DNA from: Candidatus Poribacteria bacterium | GTDB lineage: Bacteria; Poribacteria; WGA-4E; WGA-3G | Direction of reading: 5' to 3' | NCBI GenBank assembly: GCA_028818705.1 | Contig: JAPPNJ010000029.1 | Coordinates: forward strand, 1 to 64,000 | DNA: 64,000 nt | Shown here: piece after piece, positions 61,428-64,000 of the stretch | How the letters are laid out: the number at the start of each line of letters is the position of its first letter | Position numbering within the stretch: the first letter of the stretch is position 1 | The notes under the pieces: generated by a model | What the model was told of the DNA's origin: nothing | What the model saw: the letters and a program-made list of their open reading frames with translations, nothing else | The model's database searches: none | Made by a program: the position numbers and the translations under genes

Positions 61428-62447
61428 ATGACATCGACGCAAAACACCGCTGCGATGCATGCTGACGACGTTGCTGCAATCGACGAACTCCGCGAGGTCT
61501 ACGACCAATTGAAGGTATCGCTTGCCAAAATCATCATCGGTCAAGAGCAGGTCATTGAACACTTGGCGATTTGTCTATTTGCGCAAGGTCACGCGTTGTT
61601 GATGGGTGTTCCGGGTTTGGCGAAGACACTGTTGGTGAGTCGATTCGCCGAGGTAATGGCACTGCGATTCAGTCGAATCCAATTTACGCCTGATCTGATG
61701 CCGATGGATATTACTGGGACGGACATCCTGCAGGAGGTCCCTGGCGGCAGACGGGAATTCGAGTTCGTAAAGGGACCGCTTTTTGCCAATCTGATTTTAG
61801 CCGACGAGATTAACCGTGCCCCTTCGAAGACCCAGGCTGCTATGCTTGAAGCGATGCAGGAACACAAAATCACTGTAATCGGCAGAACATATACGCTGGA
61901 TCCACCCTTCTTCGTGTTAGCAACCCAAAACCCAATTGAACAAGAGGGGACCTATCCCTTGCCTGAGGCACAACTTGACCGGTTCATGTTTAGGATTGAC
62001 GTAGACTATCCCGAACGGTTTGAGGAAATAGAGATTGCTCGTACAACGACTGGGGTGGCTCTACCGACCTTGGAACACGTGCTGACGGGTGAGCGGGTAC
62101 GAGCGTTTCAAGACCTCGTTCGTCGCGTGCCGGTCGCCGAACATATCTACGAATTCGCTGTAGACTTGGCACGGAGCACGCGCCCGAAGGGTGACGCAGC
62201 ACCTGACTGGTTGAGACCTCTGGTCGCTTGGGGTGCGGGTCCGCGGGCGGTTCAGTACTTGATTCTGGGTGCGAAAGCACGTGCGGCACTCGGCGGTAGT
62301 TACATGGCACGGCTTGAAGATATTGTTGCGGTGGCGAATCCTGTGCTGGCGCATCGCGTTATTACGTCTTTTGCTGCTGAGTCTGAGAATATCACCAGTC
62401 AAGACATTGTCAACCGACTCATCGAGGAGTTGTCTGAAGGGAGTTAG
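61428..62447 (+). CDS. MoxR-type AAA ATPase
   Basis: LMGVPGLAKTLLVSRFAEVM, FTPDLMPMDITGTDIL, ILADEINRAPSKTQAAMLEAMQE, ATQNPIEQEGTYPLPEAQLDRFMF. Confidence 0.97.
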   Translation: MTSTQNTAAMHADDVAAIDELREVYDQLKVSLAKIIIGQEQVIEHLAICLFAQGHALLMGVPGLAKTLLVSRFAEVMALRFSRIQFTPDLMPMDITGTDILQEVPGGRREFEFVKGPLFANLILADEINRAPSKTQAAMLEAMQEHKITVIGRTYTLDPPFFVLATQNPIEQEGTYPLPEAQLDRFMFRIDVDYPERFEEIEIARTTTGVALPTLEHVLTGERVRAFQDLVRRVPVAEHIYEFAVDLARSTRPKGDAAPDWLRPLVAWGAGPRAVQYLILGAKARAALGGSYMARLEDIVAVANPVLAHRVITSFAAESENITSQDIVNRLIEELSEGS

Positions 62448-62450
62448 CGT

Positions 62451-63353
62451 ATGCTGCAACTCAAACGGGATTACCTTGATCAGAAAGTCTTGGAGCGTCT
62501 TTCGACGCTTCAACTGCACGCTCGATTGCCTATGATTGGGAGTGTGTCAGGTAAGCATCGGAGCCCGATTCGCGGCTCCAGTCTTGAGTTTGCGGAGTAT
62601 CGGAAGTACGTTCCCGGCGATGATCCTCGGAGGCTTGATTGGCGGGCTTACGCACGGAATGATCGCTATTACATCAAAGAGTTTGAGGCGGATACCAACT
62701 TGCGGATGTGTTTGGTCGTTGATACCAGTGGTTCGATGGATTTCGCGTACAATGGTATGAGCAAACTCGACTATGCCCGTCGTATTGCCGGGACCTTAGC
62801 CTATATCGCGGCGCAACAAGGCGATGCTGTCGGACTTTACTGTGCGGGTACAGGGTTCCACAAAGAAATCTCGCCCAAACGAAGCGCAACACATCTCAGC
62901 GTAGTGCTTGATGAATTAGGTGTGATGGAAGCGTCCGGTGAGACTGGATTAGCAGACGTTCTCCACGAAACCGCTGAACGCGTGCCGCAAAGAGCACTCA
63001 TCATTATCATTTCCGATCTGTTCATCGAACCGGAAATCGTTCGGAACTGCCTTGAGCATCTGCGATTCCGTAAACACGATGTGGCAGTGTTTCACTTGTT
63101 GGAACAGAGTGAGTTGGAGTTGGAATTCGATCGTCCGATGCGTTTTGTTGACATGGAGGGTGGTGAACCTGTGTTGGCGGATCCGACTATTATCGGTCCG
63201 CAGTACCAGCGCGCACTCGAAATGTACCTTGAAAGTATGAACACAGTCATTCATGATACCGAAGTCGATTACCACCGTGTCCGCATTAATGAAAGCTACG
63301 ATGATGTGTTGGCACGGTTTCTGTTGGGACGGACGCCGAAGAGACGGAGATAA
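62451..63353 (+). CDS. DUF58 domain protein
   Basis: GKHRSPIRGSSLEFAEYRKYVPGDDPRRLDWRAYARNDRYYIKEFEADTNLRMCLVVDTSGSMDF. Confidence 0.96.
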   Translation: MLQLKRDYLDQKVLERLSTLQLHARLPMIGSVSGKHRSPIRGSSLEFAEYRKYVPGDDPRRLDWRAYARNDRYYIKEFEADTNLRMCLVVDTSGSMDFAYNGMSKLDYARRIAGTLAYIAAQQGDAVGLYCAGTGFHKEISPKRSATHLSVVLDELGVMEASGETGLADVLHETAERVPQRALIIIISDLFIEPEIVRNCLEHLRFRKHDVAVFHLLEQSELELEFDRPMRFVDMEGGEPVLADPTIIGPQYQRALEMYLESMNTVIHDTEVDYHRVRINESYDDVLARFLLGRTPKRRR

Positions 63354-63533
63354 ATTAGTTAACAGTTTTCAGTTCGTTCCGCTGCGCTCACTTTGAGTTA
63401 TGGGTTATGAGCTATGAGTTAACTCCGTACCCAGTACCCAGTACCTAAGCCAAGTGAAGAAGATGCTGACTTCTTTATTGATTGAGGATCAAAACTGATA
63501 ACTGACAACTAATAACTGACAACTGTTTAAAGA

Positions 63534-64000
63534 ATGAGTTTTCTGCAACCGTTAGCACTAATTGGGCTCCCTTTGATAGCGCTGCCGATTATTATCCATC
63601 TCATCAATCAACATCGGCATCGCACGATCCCTTGGGCGGCGATGATGTTTCTGATGCATGCGAAGCGCATGAGCAAAGGTATGGCGCGTCTTCGGCATTT
63701 CCTCATTCTGTTGATGCGCGTCTTGGCAGTAGCGACGCTGATTTTTGTGGTCAGTCGTCCACTCTCTGGTGGATGGTTGGGTAGCATCGGAATGGGTAGA
63801 CCTGATGCTACCTTGATTCTTCTGGATTGCTCTCCGAGCATGGGGATGCAAGATTTACAGACGGGTCAGTCAAAGCGGTCAGCTGCACTTCAAAAGCTCT
63901 CGCAATTGCTTGCGCGAGGCGGTTACGGAACACACTTGGCTCTGATTGATAGTGCGAGCGGTCAGCTGCAGGAAGTAGATTCACCAAAAGCGCTATTGAA
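63534..64000 (+). CDS. BatA-like N-terminal membrane/VWA protein, truncated by the window end
   Basis: Own translation from ATG 63534: MSFLQPLALIGLPLIALPIIIHLINQHRHRTIPWAAMMFLMHAKRMSKGMARLRHFLILLMRVLAVATLIFVVSRPL...DATLILLDCSPSMGMQ. Missing from the ORF track because no stop lies inside the window. Confidence 0.92.
   Translation, partial: MSFLQPLALIGLPLIALPIIIHLINQHRHRTIPWAAMMFLMHAKRMSKGMARLRHFLILLMRVLAVATLIFVVSRPLSGGWLGSIGMGRPDATLILLDCSPSMGMQDLQTGQSKRSAALQKLSQLLARGGYGTHLALIDSASGQLQEVDSPKALL

Overview
This 64 kb window is from a bacterial chromosome. The mix of secreted WD40-dockerin proteins, LamG proteins, phytanoyl-CoA dioxygenases, sulfatase and M81 proteins suggests a Poribacteria-like lineage, but that is inference and not shown by a marker search. 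Left part, mostly minus strand: pentapeptide-repeat protein, ABC exporter, Clp1/GRC3-like P-loop protein, SppA, an exopolysaccharide trio (sugar transferase, FlaA1/CapD epimerase, glycosyltransferase), Trm112-like protein, SecA, a B-A-B-A array of two uncharacterised secreted families, tRNA-Glu, tRNA-Lys, purA, rpsI and rplM. Middle, plus strand: ArsA-like ATPase, hslV/hslU, three tandem secreted WD40 proteins with C-terminal dockerins, a second SppA, a P-loop plus deoxyribosyltransferase-like fusion, a PIN toxin-antitoxin candidate, a RimK-like ligase and a glycosyltransferase. Right part: a carbohydrate-oriented block (mannitol/uronate dehydrogenase family, Gfo/Idh/MocA, MFS, LamG, a LamG-GH67-beta-helix fusion, enolase superfamily, M81, aldo-keto reductase, PhyH, sulfatase, CotH), a complete TnpB element with an inferred omegaRNA/right end, and a MoxR-DUF58-BatA-like operon cut by the window edge. 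The most unusual signals are: several families of intergenic hairpins whose arms change in a compensatory way while loop and flanks stay constant, including hairpins nested in other hairpins; a conserved C-terminal tail (GL.[VI].P..[KR]L.[ST]TW..[LI]K) on three otherwise different secreted proteins; and the duplicated B-A gene pair. No database searches were run. All family names come from motif recognition.
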